From Brevibacillus reuszeri (GTDB taxonomy: Bacteria; Bacillota; Bacilli; Brevibacillales; Brevibacillaceae): a stretch of DNA of 64,000 nt. The stretch is taken from the NCBI RefSeq assembly GCF_002897295.1, contig NZ_BEXF01000026.1, positions 1-64,000 on the forward strand, given 5' to 3'. The first letter of the stretch is position 1. Each line of letters begins with the position of its first letter. Both the position numbers and the translations under genes were made by a program. The notes beneath the pieces were generated by a model, which searched no databases, was not told the DNA's origin, and was given only the letters and a program-made list of their open reading frames with translations. Positions 43,165-51,983 of this stretch are shown piece after piece.

Positions 43165-44354
43165 TGAGTCATAAAGAGATCGTTATTGTGAGTGCCGTGC
43201 GCACTGCGATAGGAAGCTTTCAAGGGACACTAGCAGGTGTCAGTGCCACCAAGCTGGGGGCAGTCGTGCTGGAGGCAGCGCTTGAGCGTGCAGGCGTATC
43301 CAAGGATTCGGTAGATGAAGTGATCATGGGAAATGTTCTCTCTGCAGGTCTCGGTCAAAATCCTGCTCGTCAGGCTTCGATTCAAGCAGGTCTTGCGAAT
43401 GAAGTGCCTTCCTTGACGATTAACAAGGTTTGCGGATCCGGTCTCAAAGCTGTTCATCTGGCTGTTCAGGCAATTGTAAGCGGAGATGCCGACGTGGTAC
43501 TCGCTGGAGGCATGGAAAGCATGAGCCAGGCACCTTATTTGATGGAGGGAGCGCGCTCCGGATATCGCATGGGCGATCAAAAAGTCGTAGATTCGATGAT
43601 TCGGGATGGCTTGTGGTGTGCGTTCAATGATTATCACATGGGAATCACTGCAGAGAACCTGTGCACAAAATACGAGATCGGACGCGAAGAGCAGGATGAG
43701 TTTGCCGCTTGGAGCCAAGAAAAAGCACAGCAAGCAATCGCTTCTGGACGCTTTGCAGATGAGATTGTACCTGTAGCGATCCCGCAACGAAAAGGCGATC
43801 CTTTACTTTTCTCCGTAGATGAATTCCCTCGTGCAGGTGTGACAGCTGAGATGCTAGGCAAGCTGAAGCCGGCATTTAAAAAGGATGGAACAGTAACAGC
43901 AGGTAACGCATCAGGTATCAACGATGGCGCAGCTGCTCTATTAATCATGTCTCGTGAAAAAGCAGATGAGCTGGGTGTCAAGCCTCTCGCACGTATTGTT
44001 GCCAATGCAAGCGCTGGTGTCGATCCTAGCATTATGGGGTACGGCCCTGTTCCTGCGACACAAAAAGTCATGGAGAAAGCCGGACTGTCATTATCCGACA
44101 TGGATTTGATCGAAGCGAATGAAGCATTTGCCGTCCAGTCCCTTTCTGTTGGAAAAGCACTTGAAATCGATCGGGAAAAGCTGAACGTTAATGGTGGAGC
44201 TATCGCTTTAGGTCATCCAATTGGTGCAAGTGGGGCAAGAATTTTGGTTACACTTGTCCACGAATTACAAAAACGAGACGGGGTAAAATATGGGTTAGCA
44301 ACGCTGTGTATTGGCGGTGGTCAAGGCGTTGCAACCATCATTGAAAAAATATAA
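43161..44354 (+). CDS. Acetyl-CoA C-acetyltransferase (second thiolase)
   Basis: A 397-residue thiolase with acyl-accepting Cys91 in NKVCGSGLKAV, NEAFAVQ, GGAIALGHPIGASGARI, and the canonical C-terminal CIGGGQG. It is more typical than the thiolase at 280 and probably acts in acetoacetyl-CoA formation for isoprenoid or polymer precursors, or in degradation. ATG 43161 and ATG 43164 are both possible; AAGGGGTG precedes. It stands alone between the bio and atp operons. Role between anabolism and catabolism is not resolved. Confidence 0.92.
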   Translation: MMSHKEIVIVSAVRTAIGSFQGTLAGVSATKLGAVVLEAALERAGVSKDSVDEVIMGNVLSAGLGQNPARQASIQAGLANEVPSLTINKVCGSGLKAVHLAVQAIVSGDADVVLAGGMESMSQAPYLMEGARSGYRMGDQKVVDSMIRDGLWCAFNDYHMGITAENLCTKYEIGREEQDEFAAWSQEKAQQAIASGRFADEIVPVAIPQRKGDPLLFSVDEFPRAGVTAEMLGKLKPAFKKDGTVTAGNASGINDGAAALLIMSREKADELGVKPLARIVANASAGVDPSIMGYGPVPATQKVMEKAGLSLSDMDLIEANEAFAVQSLSVGKALEIDREKLNVNGGAIALGHPIGASGARILVTLVHELQKRDGVKYGLATLCIGGGQGVATIIEKI

Positions 44355-44396
44355 AGTTTCAATTGTGAACGCTTTGTGTACAGACGAAGCCGAACA

Positions 44397-44426
44397 TTGA
44401 CAAAGGGAATAATTCTTCGTTAATAT
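44397..44426 (+). promoter_or_regulatory. Promoter of the ATP synthase operon
   Basis: TTGACA (44397-44402), 18 bases, TAATAT (44421-44426). The leader then holds a hairpin GAGGGC (44431-44436) with GCCCTC (44456-44461) before the atpZ ribosome site. Confidence 0.75.
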
Positions 44427-44491
44427 GGATGAGGGCAAAGGGGTACTTGACACCAGCCCTCTCCTTATGTATGAAAGGAGAATGTTGCTCT

Positions 44492-44701
44492 GTGTCGAAA
44501 ATTGATAATCCTTGGCGGGCTATCACGTTAGTTACCCTTATTGGTGTCGACATGGCCGTTTGTGTCATCGGCGGGGTTCTTCTAGGGAAATACCTGGATG
44601 GCTTCTTTGCTACCAACCCTCTGTTTCTGATGGTTGGATTGCTCGCAGGATTAGGTATTGGCGTGTACAGCGTCTACCGCATTGTTCGCGGTTACCTCTA
44701 G
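44492..44701 (+). CDS. atpZ: AtpZ/AtpI-family protein
   Basis: A 69-residue membrane protein with two hydrophobic helices (about 12-33 and 42-64), matching the short AtpZ (ATPase gene 1) family encoded ahead of atpI in many bacilli. AtpZ/AtpI have been linked to c-ring assembly or Mg/Ca transport with the ATP synthase. GTG 44492 follows AAAGGAGA; an in-frame ATG at 44429 lacks a ribosome site. atpI follows after 11 bases. Confidence 0.8.
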   Translation: MSKIDNPWRAITLVTLIGVDMAVCVIGGVLLGKYLDGFFATNPLFLMVGLLAGLGIGVYSVYRIVRGYL

Positions 44702-44712
44702 GGAGATGGGAC

Positions 44713-45081
44713 ATGCAAACGTTTTCTTCGGCTATGCGAGCCACTTTTCGCTATGCCTTTTTCTGTATGGCAATCGCTACGATACTGTGGGCGGTATTGC
44801 CATCATATCGCTTTTTTCTGCAAAGCCTCCTGCTTGGGATGGCTGGAAGTCTCGTGAATGGAACAGTCCTCTTTAGTAAAACTTGGCGCATCGGTCAGAT
44901 GGCTGTCGACCCAAGTGTTCGACCTAAAGGGACTGGCATGCTACAACGCCTTGTTGTTGCAGGATTTGCCGTCTTCTTGACCATGCGTTTTCCCCACTTG
45001 TTTGGTCTCGCTGGAGTGCTGATTGGTTTGTTCCTCTTTCAGATTCTCAGTTTCCTTTTTGTGTATCGCTCCTTTAAATAG
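44713..45081 (+). CDS. atpI: ATP synthase subunit I
   Basis: A 122-residue protein with four hydrophobic segments, of the AtpI family thought to help assemble the c-ring. ATG 44713 follows GGGAGATGGG, close behind atpZ; a longer in-frame extension from 44512 overlaps atpZ and is spurious. Moderate conservation, so function rests on position before atpB. Confidence 0.85.
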   Translation: MQTFSSAMRATFRYAFFCMAIATILWAVLPSYRFFLQSLLLGMAGSLVNGTVLFSKTWRIGQMAVDPSVRPKGTGMLQRLVVAGFAVFLTMRFPHLFGLAGVLIGLFLFQILSFLFVYRSFK

Positions 45082-45150
45082 ATAGTAGGGATTCTTTCTT
45101 TATGATGTAGCTTATGAAACATACTCGCGCGGAAGAAAGGGGTGAAATAC

Positions 45151-45966
45151 ATGCATTATTCTCTGCGATTTGAATGGTTGGGCATGGTATTCGACATCTC
45201 CACTATTCTCATGATTTTGGTAACCTCTCTGGTGGTACTCTTTATGTGTATCGGTATGAGCCGCAATCTGACCTCCGCTACTCCAAGCGGCGCGCAAAAC
45301 GTGATGGAATGGATTGTTGACTTTGTAACTGGTATCACAAAAAGCTATATCTCACCAAAGAAGGCTGCGGGTTTTGTGTCCTTAGCACTCACTTTGTTCC
45401 TGTATATTTTCCTTGGCAACCAGTTGGGACTTGTTTTTAACGTAAATACGTCTCACCACAATGGTGATGGTCATGAAGTTAGCCAACCGGTCAAAGACAT
45501 GTTGACAGCTTCCACGAGTGAAGATATGAAGAAGCAAAAGATGGCTAAGCTGGAGGAAGAGTTGACTTCTAGCGATCCGCACTCTCACGGTGTAGTCATT
45601 GGCTGGTGGAAATCGCCAACCGCAACTCCGAGCGTAACCTTCGCTCTGGCGTTCATCGTTCTTCTGTACGCACACTATTTGGGAATCAAGAAGAGCTTTG
45701 GCGGATGGTTGAAACATACATTCCTGAACCCGATTCACATCTTGGAGGAGTTCATCATTAAGCCGCTGACGCTTCCTTTGCGTCTATTCGGTAACATCTT
45801 TGCAGGTGAGGTTTTGATCTCATTCCTGCTCAGTGTAGGAATCTTCGGTAGCATTCCGTTGTTCGTATGGCTGGGCTACTCCGTGTTCGTCGGTTCTGTA
45901 CAGGCGTTCATTTTCACAACGCTGGCGATGGTTTACCTGTCACAGCAAGTGAACGAAGATCATTAA
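45151..45966 (+). CDS. atpB: ATP synthase Fo subunit a
   Basis: A 271-residue membrane subunit forming the proton half-channels. The essential Arg211 is in LRLFGNIFAGE, and SVQAFIFTTLAMVYLSQQ is the C-terminal signature. Residues about 99-149 form a hydrophilic, His-, Lys- and Glu-rich stretch between membrane segments that is absent from B. subtilis AtpB, where the NV-WWKSPTA junction is short. ATG 45151 follows AAAGGGGTGA. Confidence 0.95.
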   Translation: MHYSLRFEWLGMVFDISTILMILVTSLVVLFMCIGMSRNLTSATPSGAQNVMEWIVDFVTGITKSYISPKKAAGFVSLALTLFLYIFLGNQLGLVFNVNTSHHNGDGHEVSQPVKDMLTASTSEDMKKQKMAKLEEELTSSDPHSHGVVIGWWKSPTATPSVTFALAFIVLLYAHYLGIKKSFGGWLKHTFLNPIHILEEFIIKPLTLPLRLFGNIFAGEVLISFLLSVGIFGSIPLFVWLGYSVFVGSVQAFIFTTLAMVYLSQQVNEDH

Positions 45967-46022
45967 TCAGCTATTTCCGTATTTCATTCTCGGTTTTACA
46001 ACACTAAGGAGGTTTTTAAACA

Positions 46023-46244
46023 ATGGAAGGTTTGGCATTAGCAATTGGTATCGTATTTGGTCTGGCTGCTCTTGGTGCAGCGATCGGTAACTCTTTGGTA
46101 ATTTCTCGTACAATTGAAGGCGTAGCTCGTCAACCAGAAGCACGTGGTAACCTGATGGGTCTCATGTTCCTGGGTCTTGGTCTGGTAGAGGCAGTTCCGA
46201 TTATCGCTGTTGCGATCGGTTTCATCCTTTACGGTCGTCTGTAA
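46023..46244 (+). CDS. atpE: ATP synthase Fo subunit c
   Basis: A 73-residue two-helix proteolipid that forms the rotor ring. The proton-carrying Glu56 is in GLVEAVPII; the polar loop is ARQPEARGN. The sequence is the proton type by overall similarity to Bacillus; I see no clear sodium-binding pattern. AAGGAGG precedes the ATG. A terminator-like hairpin follows immediately, which may raise atpE output over the downstream genes. Confidence 0.97.
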   Translation: MEGLALAIGIVFGLAALGAAIGNSLVISRTIEGVARQPEARGNLMGLMFLGLGLVEAVPIIAVAIGFILYGRL

Positions 46245-46264
46245 GCGAGCAACTAGTAACACAT

Positions 46265-46295
46265 AGGCGGGCGCTTGTTACCCGCCTCTATTTTT
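46265..46295 (+). terminator. Terminator-like hairpin between atpE and atpF
   Basis: AGGCGGG (46265-46271) pairs with CCCGCCT (46281-46287) over a 9-base loop, then CTATTTTT. An alternative pairing GTAACA (46256-46261) with TGTTAC (46276-46281) would compete. Partial termination is inferred, since the operon continues. Confidence 0.6.
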
Positions 46296-46355
46296 GGAAT
46301 ATAAGGTTTAAACCTTGAAGATACATCTTTCTTTTCGCAGGAAGGAGTGAAACGA

Positions 46356-46859
46356 ATGTTAGACTTTGGTGCTGTCTCCCTGGAATGGGGAACGCTCTTA
46401 ACCCAAGCAATTGTATTCTTGTTGTTGCTCTTGCTAGTTCGTAAATTAGCTATGGGCCCAATCGTGGGTATCATGGAAAAGCGTCGTCAGCATATTGAAA
46501 GCCAAATCTCCTCGGCTGAACGCAATCGCACTGAGGCAGAAGCACTGCTGGCTGAACAACGCCGCGTGCTGGATGAAGCTCGTGCTGAATCCAAAGCAAT
46601 CATTGACCGTGCTGCAAAGCAAGCGTCTGATGAAGCAAGCAAAATCGTAGCTGAAGCACAAGCTGCATCCGAGCGTATGAAAGCGGACGCAAGTGCTGAA
46701 TTGGCTCGTGAAGTAGAAAAAGCAAAACTCGAACTGCGTGAGCAAATGACTGGTCTTTCCGTACTCTTGGCTTCCAAGATTATCGAAAAAGAACTGGACG
46801 AAGCTGCTCAAAAGTCTACTGTTGATAAATTTCTCGCACAAGTGGGAGATCGCCTATGA
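46356..46859 (+). CDS. atpF: ATP synthase Fo subunit b
   Basis: A 167-residue peripheral-stalk subunit: an N-terminal membrane helix (about 9-28) and a long charged coiled coil rich in Ala, Glu and Lys. GPIVGIMEKRRQHIE follows the membrane helix as in other b subunits. ATG 46356 is chosen because the GTG at 46347 lies on the GAAGGAG. Its stop overlaps the atpH start (ATGA). Confidence 0.95.
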   Translation: MLDFGAVSLEWGTLLTQAIVFLLLLLLVRKLAMGPIVGIMEKRRQHIESQISSAERNRTEAEALLAEQRRVLDEARAESKAIIDRAAKQASDEASKIVAEAQAASERMKADASAELAREVEKAKLELREQMTGLSVLLASKIIEKELDEAAQKSTVDKFLAQVGDRL

Positions 46860-47383
46860 GTAGCGCAGTAGGGAAACGCTATGCTCGCGCTCTCTTTGAA
46901 GTAGCGAGCGAGCGTGGAAAGATTGATCAGGTAGAAGCTGACCTTGGTGCGATTGTGGAGGCTGTTGAAGGAAACGAAGATCTGAAAAAGATCATGCAGC
47001 ACCCGCACATTGCAGCAGATGCGAAAAGCAAGCTGGCTGACGAACTGTTCAAAAGCCACGTAGGTGAAGAGAGCTTCAACTTCTTGAACGTCCTGATTGA
47101 AAATGGACGCGAGGTTCAGCTGTCTGATATCTACAGCTCTTTCGTTCAATTGGCAAACGATGCACGTGGCTTCGCAGATGCGACAGTTACAAGTGCAAAA
47201 CCGCTTTCTGCTGAAGAACAAGCGGAGCTTGCTGAGAAGTTCGGTCAAACACTGAACAAAAAGCTGCGTCTAACAGCGATCGTAGATCCTACGATTCTCG
47301 GCGGCATTATTATCAAGATTGGCGACCGTCTCTATGATGGCAGCCTGAAAACGAAGTTGGAAACCTTTGCGCATCACGCGTAA
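46856..47383 (+). CDS. atpH: ATP synthase F1 subunit delta
   Basis: A 175-residue subunit joining F1 to the b stalk. KRYARALFEVASERGK is the N-terminal signature and LGGIIIKIGDRLYDGSLKTKL the C-terminal one. Start overlaps atpF stop. Length and order are standard. Confidence 0.96.
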   Translation: MSSAVGKRYARALFEVASERGKIDQVEADLGAIVEAVEGNEDLKKIMQHPHIAADAKSKLADELFKSHVGEESFNFLNVLIENGREVQLSDIYSSFVQLANDARGFADATVTSAKPLSAEEQAELAEKFGQTLNKKLRLTAIVDPTILGGIIIKIGDRLYDGSLKTKLETFAHHA

Positions 47384-47427
47384 AGTTCGATGGCTCTTTA
47401 AGAAGTTGGATGAATGGGGTGAATTAA

Positions 47428-48939
47428 GTGAGTGCAATCAGACCAGAAGAGATTAGCTCCCTCATTAAAGAGCGGATCGCTAACTTTAAATCTGAAATCG
47501 AAGTTGTGGATGTAGGCTCTGTTATCCAGGTAGGTGACGGTATCGCCCGCGTTCACGGTTTGGAAAAAGCCATGCAAGGTGAACTCCTCGAGTTCCAAAA
47601 TGGCGTAATGGGTATGGTACTCAACTTGGAAGCAGATAACGTGGGTGTCGTTATTATGGGACCTTTCCGCGACATTAAGGAAGGCGATACTGTAAAACGT
47701 ACCGGCCGCGTAATGGAAGTTCCAGTTGGGGAAGCGATGCTTGGTCGCGTAGTAAACCCACTGGGTCAACCAATCGATGGTCAAGGCCCAATCGCAAACG
47801 ATGGTTTCCGCCCTATCGAGAGCCCAGCTCCTGGTGTTATGGCGCGTAAATCCGTACACGAACCGCTCCAAACGGGTATCAAAGCAATCGATGCGATGAT
47901 TCCAGTTGGTCGTGGACAGCGTGAGTTGATCATTGGAGACCGCCAAACGGGTAAAACATCCGTGGCGCTCGACACGATCATCAACCAAAAAGGCAAAAAC
48001 ATGGTTTGTATCTACGTTGCTATCGGTCAAAAGCAATCCACCGTTGCAAACATCGTAGAAACCCTGCGTAAAGCAGGAGCTCTTGAGTACACCATCATCG
48101 TATCCGCTACAGCATCTGACCCAGCTCCTATGCTGTACTTGGCTCCTTATTGTGGTGTAACAATGGGTGAATACTTCATGTACAAGGGCGGACACGTTCT
48201 GTGCGTATACGATGACCTGTCTAAACAGGCTTCTGCATACCGCGAAATGTCCCTGTTGCTCCGTCGTCCTCCAGGTCGCGAAGCATACCCTGGTGACGTT
48301 TTCTACTTGCACTCCCGCTTGCTGGAGCGCGCTGCGAAATTGTCTGATGATCTGGGTGGCGGTTCTATTACAGCTCTGCCGTTCATTGAAACCCAAGCGG
48401 GTGACATTTCTGCATACATTCCAACGAACGTGATCTCCATCACCGATGGTCAGATCTTCCTTGAGACAGACCTTTTCAACGCAGGTCAACGTCCTGCTGT
48501 AAATACTGGTCTTTCCGTATCCCGCGTAGGTGGTTCGGCGCAAATCAAGGCGATGAAAAAGGTATCAGGTCCACTCAAGCTTGAGTTGGCTCAATACCGT
48601 GAGCTTGCTGCATTTGCTCAGTTCGGTTCTGACCTGGACAAAGCGACCCAAGCTCGTCTGACACGTGGTGAGCGCTTGATGGAAATCATGAAACAAGGTC
48701 AGTTCGATCCAATGCCTGTTGAGAAGCAAGTCGCTTCTATCTATACAGCAACAAAAGGTTTCCTGGATGATATTCCAGTTGGAGACGTAGGCCGCTTTGA
48801 GAAGGAGCTTCTGTCCTACCTGGATTCCAACAAACCACAACTGTTGGAGCATATCCGTACGACGCATGAGCTCCCAGATGAAAAAGAATTGAACGCAGCG
48901 ATCGAAGAGTTCAAAAAAGGCTTTTCGGTAACTCGCTAA
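47428..48939 (+). CDS. atpA: ATP synthase F1 subunit alpha
   Basis: A 503-residue nucleotide-binding, non-catalytic subunit. Walker A is GDRQTGKTS; PAVNTGLSVSRVGGSAQ is the alpha/beta family signature. GTG 47428 follows GGGGTGAA. A strong hairpin lies in the 74-base gap before atpG. Confidence 0.98.
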   Translation: MSAIRPEEISSLIKERIANFKSEIEVVDVGSVIQVGDGIARVHGLEKAMQGELLEFQNGVMGMVLNLEADNVGVVIMGPFRDIKEGDTVKRTGRVMEVPVGEAMLGRVVNPLGQPIDGQGPIANDGFRPIESPAPGVMARKSVHEPLQTGIKAIDAMIPVGRGQRELIIGDRQTGKTSVALDTIINQKGKNMVCIYVAIGQKQSTVANIVETLRKAGALEYTIIVSATASDPAPMLYLAPYCGVTMGEYFMYKGGHVLCVYDDLSKQASAYREMSLLLRRPPGREAYPGDVFYLHSRLLERAAKLSDDLGGGSITALPFIETQAGDISAYIPTNVISITDGQIFLETDLFNAGQRPAVNTGLSVSRVGGSAQIKAMKKVSGPLKLELAQYRELAAFAQFGSDLDKATQARLTRGERLMEIMKQGQFDPMPVEKQVASIYTATKGFLDDIPVGDVGRFEKELLSYLDSNKPQLLEHIRTTHELPDEKELNAAIEEFKKGFSVTR

Positions 48940-48960
48940 TCGTTAACCTGATAGACATCA

Positions 48961-48994
48961 GATGCATGCCGGGCTGAGGGCCCGGACATGCGTC
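48961..48994 (+). other. GC-rich intercistronic hairpin between atpA and atpG
   Basis: GATGCATGCCGGGC (48961-48974) pairs with 48980-48994 in 14 bp, with one bulged A and one G-U, and a 5-base loop. No T-run follows, so mRNA stability or translation control is more likely than termination. Confidence 0.55.
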
Positions 48995-49013
48995 CTCAAG
49001 GTGGTGAAAACGA

Positions 49014-49877
49014 GTGGCTAAAGGAATACGTGAGATTCGACGCAGTATCAAAAGTACAAAAAATACGCGTCAAATCACGAAAGCGATGAAAATGGTGGCG
49101 GCTGCAAAGCTTCGCCGTAACCAGGAGAAGGCTGAGGCAGCACGTCCGTATGCTGATAAAATCCAGGAAGTGATCGCAAGTATCGCAAGTGGGACCTCTG
49201 GTTCCAAGCATCCGATGCTTCAATCGCGTCCAGTGAAAAAGACTGGTTACATTGTTATCACTTCTGACCGTGGTCTTGCGGGTGGTTATAATGCCAACAT
49301 GCTTCGTGCCGTGATTACAACGATCGGTGAAAAGCACAAGTCCAAGGATGAGTACGGTATTTTTGTAATCGGTCGTAAAGGTCGCGACTTCTTCAATAAA
49401 CGGAACTACCCGATTGTTGAAGAGGTTACAGGTCTGCCAGCCAGCCCTGCCTTTGCTGATATCAAGAAAATTGCCGGTGCGGCGGTTCAACTGTTCGCGA
49501 ATGAACAAATTGACGAACTGTACCTGTGCTACAACAAGTTCCAAAGTGCAATTTCGCAAATACCTACCGTAAAACGTTTGCTGCCGTTGGAAGCTCCCGA
49601 GAGCACTGATGTGCGCGCAATCAATTACGAGTACGAGCCGTCCTCGGAAGAAGTATTGGCCGATCTGTTGCCAAAATACGCGGAAACACTGGTGTACAGT
49701 GCGCTTCTGGAAGCGAAGGCTTCCGAAGAAGGTTCCCGTATGACAGCAATGGGCAACGCGACCGACAACGCTACGGATATGATCAACCGTTACACGCTGA
49801 TCTACAACCGTGCACGTCAGGCAGCCATTACACAAGAGATTTCCGAGATCGTTGCAGGTGCAAACGCACAGGCTTAA
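49014..49877 (+). CDS. atpG: ATP synthase F1 subunit gamma
   Basis: A 287-residue central-stalk subunit. IREIRRSIKSTKNTRQITKA is the N-terminal signature and the C-terminal helix ends RARQAAITQEISEIVAGA. GTG 49014 follows AAGGTGG. One copy per enzyme, against three alpha. Confidence 0.97.
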   Translation: MAKGIREIRRSIKSTKNTRQITKAMKMVAAAKLRRNQEKAEAARPYADKIQEVIASIASGTSGSKHPMLQSRPVKKTGYIVITSDRGLAGGYNANMLRAVITTIGEKHKSKDEYGIFVIGRKGRDFFNKRNYPIVEEVTGLPASPAFADIKKIAGAAVQLFANEQIDELYLCYNKFQSAISQIPTVKRLLPLEAPESTDVRAINYEYEPSSEEVLADLLPKYAETLVYSALLEAKASEEGSRMTAMGNATDNATDMINRYTLIYNRARQAAITQEISEIVAGANAQA

Positions 49878-49926
49878 GTGGCAGCGAATAGCTCCCAATT
49901 TAGTTTTACAGGAGGGAAGAAGTAAG

Positions 49927-51336
49927 ATGGCGAATGGACGCGTGGTTCAGGTAATGGGTCCGGTTGTTGACGTCGAGTTCGACCGCGGACACCTGCCTGC
50001 CATTTATAATGCGATCAAGATTCAACATAAAGCACAAAGCGCTGGCGAGCGCGACATCGAATTGACTGTTGAGGTTGCTACTCATCTGGGTGATAACCTG
50101 GTTCGTACCGTTGCGATGTCTTCCACCGATGGTTTGGTTCGCGGTATGACAGCGGTTGATACTGGTGCAGCTATCTCCGTTCCGGTGGGTGCAGTTACTC
50201 TCGGACGCGTATTTAACGTTTTGGGAGAGCCGATCGACCTGCAAGACCTCGGTCAAGTAGATCGTCGTGACCCAATTCACCGTAAAGCTCCTGATTTCGT
50301 AGACCAAGCAACTACTGTTGAAATCCTGGAAACAGGGATCAAAGTAATTGACCTTTTGGCTCCGTACATCAAGGGTGGTAAGATCGGTCTGTTTGGTGGT
50401 GCGGGTGTAGGTAAAACCGTTACTATTCAAGAGCTGATCAACAACATCGCGCAAGAGCACGGTGGTATTTCCGTATTCGCTGGTGTAGGGGAGCGTACCC
50501 GTGAAGGTAACGACCTGTACCACGAGATGAAAGACGCAGGCGTTCTGCCGAAAACTGCGATGGTATTCGGTCAAATGAACGAACCACCTGGTGCACGTCT
50601 TCGTGTAGCTTTGACCGGTCTGACTATGGCGGAATATTTCCGTGATGAAGAAGGCCGCGACGTTCTTCTGTTTATCGACAACATCTTCCGCTTTACTCAA
50701 GCGGGTTCTGAGGTTTCCGCACTTCTCGGCCGTATGCCATCTGCGGTAGGTTACCAGCCAACACTGGCTACCGAAATGGGTCAGCTGCAAGAGCGCATTA
50801 CTTCCACGAAAAAAGGTTCCGTAACGTCTATTCAAGCGATTTATGTACCAGCGGATGACTATACTGACCCGGCTCCAGCTACTACATTTGCTCACTTGGA
50901 CGCTACAACTAACCTGGAGCGTTCTATCGCTGAGCTTGGTATCTTCCCTGCGGTAGACCCACTCGCGTCTACGTCCCGTGCTCTGTCTCCGGACGTCGTA
51001 GGTCAAGAACACTACGATGTAGCTCGTGGCGTACAAAAAATCCTGCAACGCTACAAAGAACTGCAAGATATCATCGCGATCCTTGGTATGGATGAGCTCA
51101 GCGATGATGACAAGCAAGTAGTTGGACGCGCTCGTCGTATTCAACGCTTCTTGTCCCAGTCCTTCCACGTTGCTGAGCAGTTCACAGGTAACCCTGGTCA
51201 ATATGTACCACTGAAAGAAACTGTTCGCAGCTTCAAGGAAATCCTCGAAGGCAAGCACGATCATCTGCCAGAGGTAGCGTTCCTGTATGTAGGTACCATT
51301 GAAGAAGCGGTAGAAAAAGCGAAGAAAATGGCGTAA
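49927..51336 (+). CDS. atpD: ATP synthase F1 subunit beta
   Basis: A 469-residue catalytic subunit. Walker A is GGAGVGKT; GERTREGNDLYHEM holds the catalytic Glu; DDYTDPAPATTFAHLDATT is conserved. ATG 49927 follows GGAGGGAAG; an in-frame start at 49810 overlaps atpG and is rejected. Confidence 0.98.
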   Translation: MANGRVVQVMGPVVDVEFDRGHLPAIYNAIKIQHKAQSAGERDIELTVEVATHLGDNLVRTVAMSSTDGLVRGMTAVDTGAAISVPVGAVTLGRVFNVLGEPIDLQDLGQVDRRDPIHRKAPDFVDQATTVEILETGIKVIDLLAPYIKGGKIGLFGGAGVGKTVTIQELINNIAQEHGGISVFAGVGERTREGNDLYHEMKDAGVLPKTAMVFGQMNEPPGARLRVALTGLTMAEYFRDEEGRDVLLFIDNIFRFTQAGSEVSALLGRMPSAVGYQPTLATEMGQLQERITSTKKGSVTSIQAIYVPADDYTDPAPATTFAHLDATTNLERSIAELGIFPAVDPLASTSRALSPDVVGQEHYDVARGVQKILQRYKELQDIIAILGMDELSDDDKQVVGRARRIQRFLSQSFHVAEQFTGNPGQYVPLKETVRSFKEILEGKHDHLPEVAFLYVGTIEEAVEKAKKMA

Positions 51337-51363
51337 GACACCCTGGAAAGGGGAGACGATTAA

Positions 51364-51762
51364 ATGAGTAAAATGACAGTTGAAGTCGTAACTCCTGAAC
51401 GGGTTGTCTACAGCGGTCAGGCTGAAATGGTCATTGCTCGCGGCGTTCAAGGTGACCTCGGTATTTTGCCGAACCATATGCCGCTTGTCAGCCCGCTGAA
51501 AATAGCGCCAGTTCGGATTAAGACAGAAGGCGATAAAGAAGTATTGATGGCTGTAAGCGGCGGCTTCATGGAAGTGCGCGGCGATAAAGTTACCATCCTT
51601 GCTGAAACGGCTGAATTGCCGGGAGACATCGACGTCGACCGCGCGAAGGCAGCGAAAGCTCGCGCTGAAAAGCGTTTGGCTGAGAAGTATGCCGAGCTCG
51701 ACGTACTGCGTGCAGAACGCGCGCTGCAACGTGCGATGGCACGTCTCGACGTAACGAAGTAA
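51364..51762 (+). CDS. atpC: ATP synthase F1 subunit epsilon
   Basis: A 132-residue subunit with an N-terminal beta-sandwich (VVTPERVVYSGQAEMV, GILPNHMPLVSPL) and a C-terminal two-helix inhibitory domain ending ALQRAMARLDV. AAGGGGAGA precedes the ATG. Last gene of the operon; a strong terminator follows. Confidence 0.97.
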   Translation: MSKMTVEVVTPERVVYSGQAEMVIARGVQGDLGILPNHMPLVSPLKIAPVRIKTEGDKEVLMAVSGGFMEVRGDKVTILAETAELPGDIDVDRAKAAKARAEKRLAEKYAELDVLRAERALQRAMARLDVTK

Positions 51763-51775
51763 AGCGTAAGCTGAT

Positions 51776-51808
51776 ATCCCCGCGCCCTTTGTGGCAGCGG
51801 GGATTTTT
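51776..51808 (+). terminator. Terminator of the atp operon
   Basis: ATCCCCGC pairs with GCGGGGAT, inner GCC with GGC, followed by TTTTT. Confidence 0.9.
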
Positions 51809-51983
51809 CGCTTCGCATACATGAATGAGCACAGGTGGTAACAGGGCATGATATTTCCAGTTGGTAATTGCCTAATGTTTCTGTGTATAATAAACCTAAT
51901 GCCCTGCCGACAAGCGTGTTCGATAAGGATGACAGCGGAATGAAACGGCATTGGCGACTGGGATTATAAGGAGAGTGTAACTG

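Noticed and set aside
44447..44475. Second promoter-like TTGACA-17-TATGAA before atpZ
   Set aside because: Its start near 44482 would leave the atpZ ribosome site (44474-44481) outside the transcript; the site at 44397 fits better.
49906..51951. 681-residue open frame antisense to atpD and atpC
   Set aside because: It mirrors highly conserved genes with biased codon use, starts without a ribosome site and has no recognisable domain.
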